Assembly: GCF_022346885.1 (NCBI RefSeq)
Contig: NZ_JAKRNK010000004.1
Coordinates: 248,001 to 312,000 of the forward strand
Length of the DNA: 64,000 nucleotides
Source of the DNA: Paenibacillus sp. ACRRX
GTDB taxonomy: Bacteria; Bacillota; Bacilli; Paenibacillales; Paenibacillaceae
Direction: 5' to 3'
In this document: piece after piece, positions 62,179 to 64,000 of the stretch
Layout of the letters: each line of letters starts with the position of its first letter
How positions within the stretch are numbered: the stretch's first letter is position 1
Notes under the pieces: generated by a model
The model's database searches: none
What the model was told of the DNA's origin: nothing
What the model saw: the letters and a program-made list of their open reading frames with translations, nothing else
Position numbers and translations under genes: made by a program

Positions 62179-64000
62179 ATGCGTTGGAATAGTATCCGAA
62201 CCAAGCTTATCTGCTTCCTGCTTATTGCTACCATCGTGCCGACAATCGCTACTATGGTGATCACATATGTATACAATTCGCACTCGTTACGAGAACGTGC
62301 ATTGGAAGAAAATCAACGGCTTATTTATCAAGGTAGGCAGAACCTGCTGAATATGCTGGACAACTTGAACAGAAGCTCATTGTCTGTGTACACGGACTTT
62401 GAATTTTTCCGTATGCTTGAGCGAGGATACAATGATACGCAGATGGAAGCACAGACCTACACGATGCTGCAAAATATCGAGTCTTCGATGCGGGACATAT
62501 GGCAGGTGTATTTATATCGCAGTGAAGTAAAGCGTTCCACACTAGTTGTGCAGAGTGTACCGCGTCGTCTGTATGATGTAGAGCCTTACGTCACCTCTCT
62601 TGGTTATACAGAACAAGGCATCCGTATGCAGCCTACACATATGAGCCATACTTACGGGTTCTCGACATCGCCGTACTTTTTTCCGAGCATCCAGGTCTTC
62701 ACTATTCATCGGCCTATATATAAGACTCCTTCTACCAAGCAGCTTGGCATGTTATCCATTGATGTGAAACTTGATGCCATCTCGGCAATCAGCGATCAGC
62801 TCTATGTGAAGGACAAAGAACAACTATATATTCTTGACGAAGACGGTTTCGTGGTCTATTCGGACAACCGAGAGCGGCTTGGCCAGCAGGTTCAGGAGCC
62901 TTGGATGACACCGGAGCTGCTAAAGCCGGGTAAAAGCGGTCATTTTGAATATGATCAAGCCCTGTACGTGCATGAAAGCATCGACTCACCTATTGCACAA
63001 TGGACGGTCATCAAGCGGATACCAAATACATACCTGCTCTTGGAAGCCAAGCGGGCTGTTTCGTTTAATATGCTGCTATTAGCGATATCACTGCTCATCA
63101 TTGTAGCGGCTACTTTATGGGTTACGATTCGTATTACGGAACCGATCCGCCGCTTGATGCGTTATATGAATCAGATCCAGGCCGGAAATCTGAATGTGGA
63201 CATTCATGTAGGAAGTCAAGACGAGATCGGCGTCATGTCAAAGCGCTTCCGCAGCATGATGGATACGATTAACAATCTTATTTTGCAGGAATATAAGCTG
63301 GAACTTGCGAATAAGACGAATCAGCTAAAAGCATTACAAGCACAAATTAATCCGCATTTCATGAATAACGCGCTGCAGTCAATCGGTACATTAGCGCTTC
63401 AGCATAATGCGCCGCATATCTATTCGTTGATCGCAGCGTTGGCCAAGATGATGCGCTACAGCATGTTTAATGAGGAAAGCACAGCAACGCTTAGAGCTGA
63501 AGTCGAGCATGTACAAGCCTACTTGAAGCTGCAAGGGCAGCGCTTTGAGCATACATTTGACGTTCAAATGGATATTGATCCGACGACACTTCATCTGATT
63601 GTGCCAAAGATGACGCTGCAGCCTATCGTTGAGAATTACTTCAAGCATGGCCTTGATCGTACGGTACAAGGAGGCATGCTCCGAATTACGAGCCGATGGT
63701 CAGACGAACATACATTAGAACTAATCGTTGAGGACAACGGATTCGGTATCCCAACAGATAAGCTCGAACAATTAAACCGCAGACTTCAAGAGAGCTCAGC
63801 CGAGTCTGGCAGCAGAAATCATAGAACTGCTGATTCCATGCAAATGAAAACATTCGAGTTAGAGCCTAGTTTGTCTGCTTTACAGGATGAGAGTAAGACG
63901 TTAAACATGGACGGCGTTGGGACTGCGGAAGAAGCCTTGTCAAGAATCGGATTAATGAATGTCTTGACACGATTGCACATCTTTAGCAGTCAGCATGCAA
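62179..64000 (+). CDS. YesM-type sensor histidine kinase (cut by window end)
   Basis: The first 607 residues of a membrane kinase; the stop lies beyond the window. Start ATG at 62179 behind GGGGGA. Helices at about 10-30 and 297-317 flank an external Cache-like sensor (LGMLSIDVKLDA, YILDEDGFVVYSDN). HAMP follows, then the HisK motif QAQINPHFMNNALQSIG with His393, N-box PIVENYFKHG, G1 box VEDNGFGIP and a late G2 box RIGLMNV. About 45-50 extra residues lie between G1 and G2. Such kinases pair with a YesN-type AraC regulator and control the adjacent sugar importer. Confidence 0.9.
   Translation, partial: MRWNSIRTKLICFLLIATIVPTIATMVITYVYNSHSLRERALEENQRLIYQGRQNLLNMLDNLNRSSLSVYTDFEFFRMLERGYNDTQMEAQTYTMLQNIESSMRDIWQVYLYRSEVKRSTLVVQSVPRRLYDVEPYVTSLGYTEQGIRMQPTHMSHTYGFSTSPYFFPSIQVFTIHRPIYKTPSTKQLGMLSIDVKLDAISAISDQLYVKDKEQLYILDEDGFVVYSDNRERLGQQVQEPWMTPELLKPGKSGHFEYDQALYVHESIDSPIAQWTVIKRIPNTYLLLEAKRAVSFNMLLLAISLLIIVAATLWVTIRITEPIRRLMRYMNQIQAGNLNVDIHVGSQDEIGVMSKRFRSMMDTINNLILQEYKLELANKTNQLKALQAQINPHFMNNALQSIGTLALQHNAPHIYSLIAALAKMMRYSMFNEESTATLRAEVEHVQAYLKLQGQRFEHTFDVQMDIDPTTLHLIVPKMTLQPIVENYFKHGLDRTVQGGMLRITSRWSDEHTLELIVEDNGFGIPTDKLEQLNRRLQESSAESGSRNHRTADSMQMKTFELEPSLSALQDESKTLNMDGVGTAEEALSRIGLMNVLTRLHIFSSQHA

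Overview
The window looks like chromosome of a spore-forming Bacillota of the Paenibacillaceae type (Paenibacillus or a close relative). This is inferred from the gene content: Spo0M, a YhcN/YlaJ-type spore lipoprotein, a caa3 oxidase cluster, YesM-type sugar-sensing kinases, a large DUF5696-like lipoprotein and many ABC exporters paired with two-component systems. Strong AGGAGG ribosome sites, frequent GTG/TTG starts and moderate GC agree. I found no rRNA, tRNA, CRISPR array, intact insertion sequence or prophage. About 50 genes are supported.

Layout: 0-1.3 kb holds a secreted toxin-like protein and a small partner. 1.4-3.3 kb holds a YtxH protein and a purine-type permease. 3.5-9.2 kb is one minus-strand operon: MacA/YknX-like adaptor, ABC ATPase, FtsX-type permease, response regulator and kinase. 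9.5-13.5 kb is a bacitracin-resistance-like locus (bcrA-bcrB-bcrC with a BacRS-like pair); three 11-bp direct repeats sit over the bcrA promoter. 13.5-16.5 kb is a decayed stretch around a lone glycosyltransferase, with two diverged copies of a 91-bp sequence. 16.5-23.7 kb holds a frameshifted small membrane gene, an exported S9 peptidase and a YtrA-type ABC operon with an operator over its promoter.

23.8-30.7 kb holds a MOSC protein and the caa3 cytochrome oxidase cluster ctaC-D-E-F-G plus ctaM, with a strong promoter, a long leader and a consensus cre site. 30.8-41 kb is mixed housekeeping: spore lipoprotein, methionine aminopeptidase, serine hydrolase, MFS exporter, VTT-domain protein, Spo0M, lipid kinase, MscL with a zinc ribbon. 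41.4-50.2 kb holds a UvrD-like helicase, a small alarmone synthetase, an FUSC-type membrane protein, a VanY-like carboxypeptidase, a dicarboxylate/amino-acid symporter, an AlkD-like glycosylase and a small Xre regulator. 50.3-54.8 kb is a response regulator-kinase-lipoprotein operon.

55.1-58.4 kb is the most unusual part: a two-gene operon of RtcB RNA ligase and a BCS1-like AAA ATPase. It lies behind a good sigma-A promoter, a 23-codon open frame, several hairpins and two successive intrinsic terminators, which looks like an attenuated RNA-repair operon. 58.5-64 kb is a sugar ABC importer whose binding-protein and permease transcripts share one promoter layout (two repeats 22 bp apart, then exactly 43 bp to the -10), next to a divergent YesM-type kinase cut by the window end.
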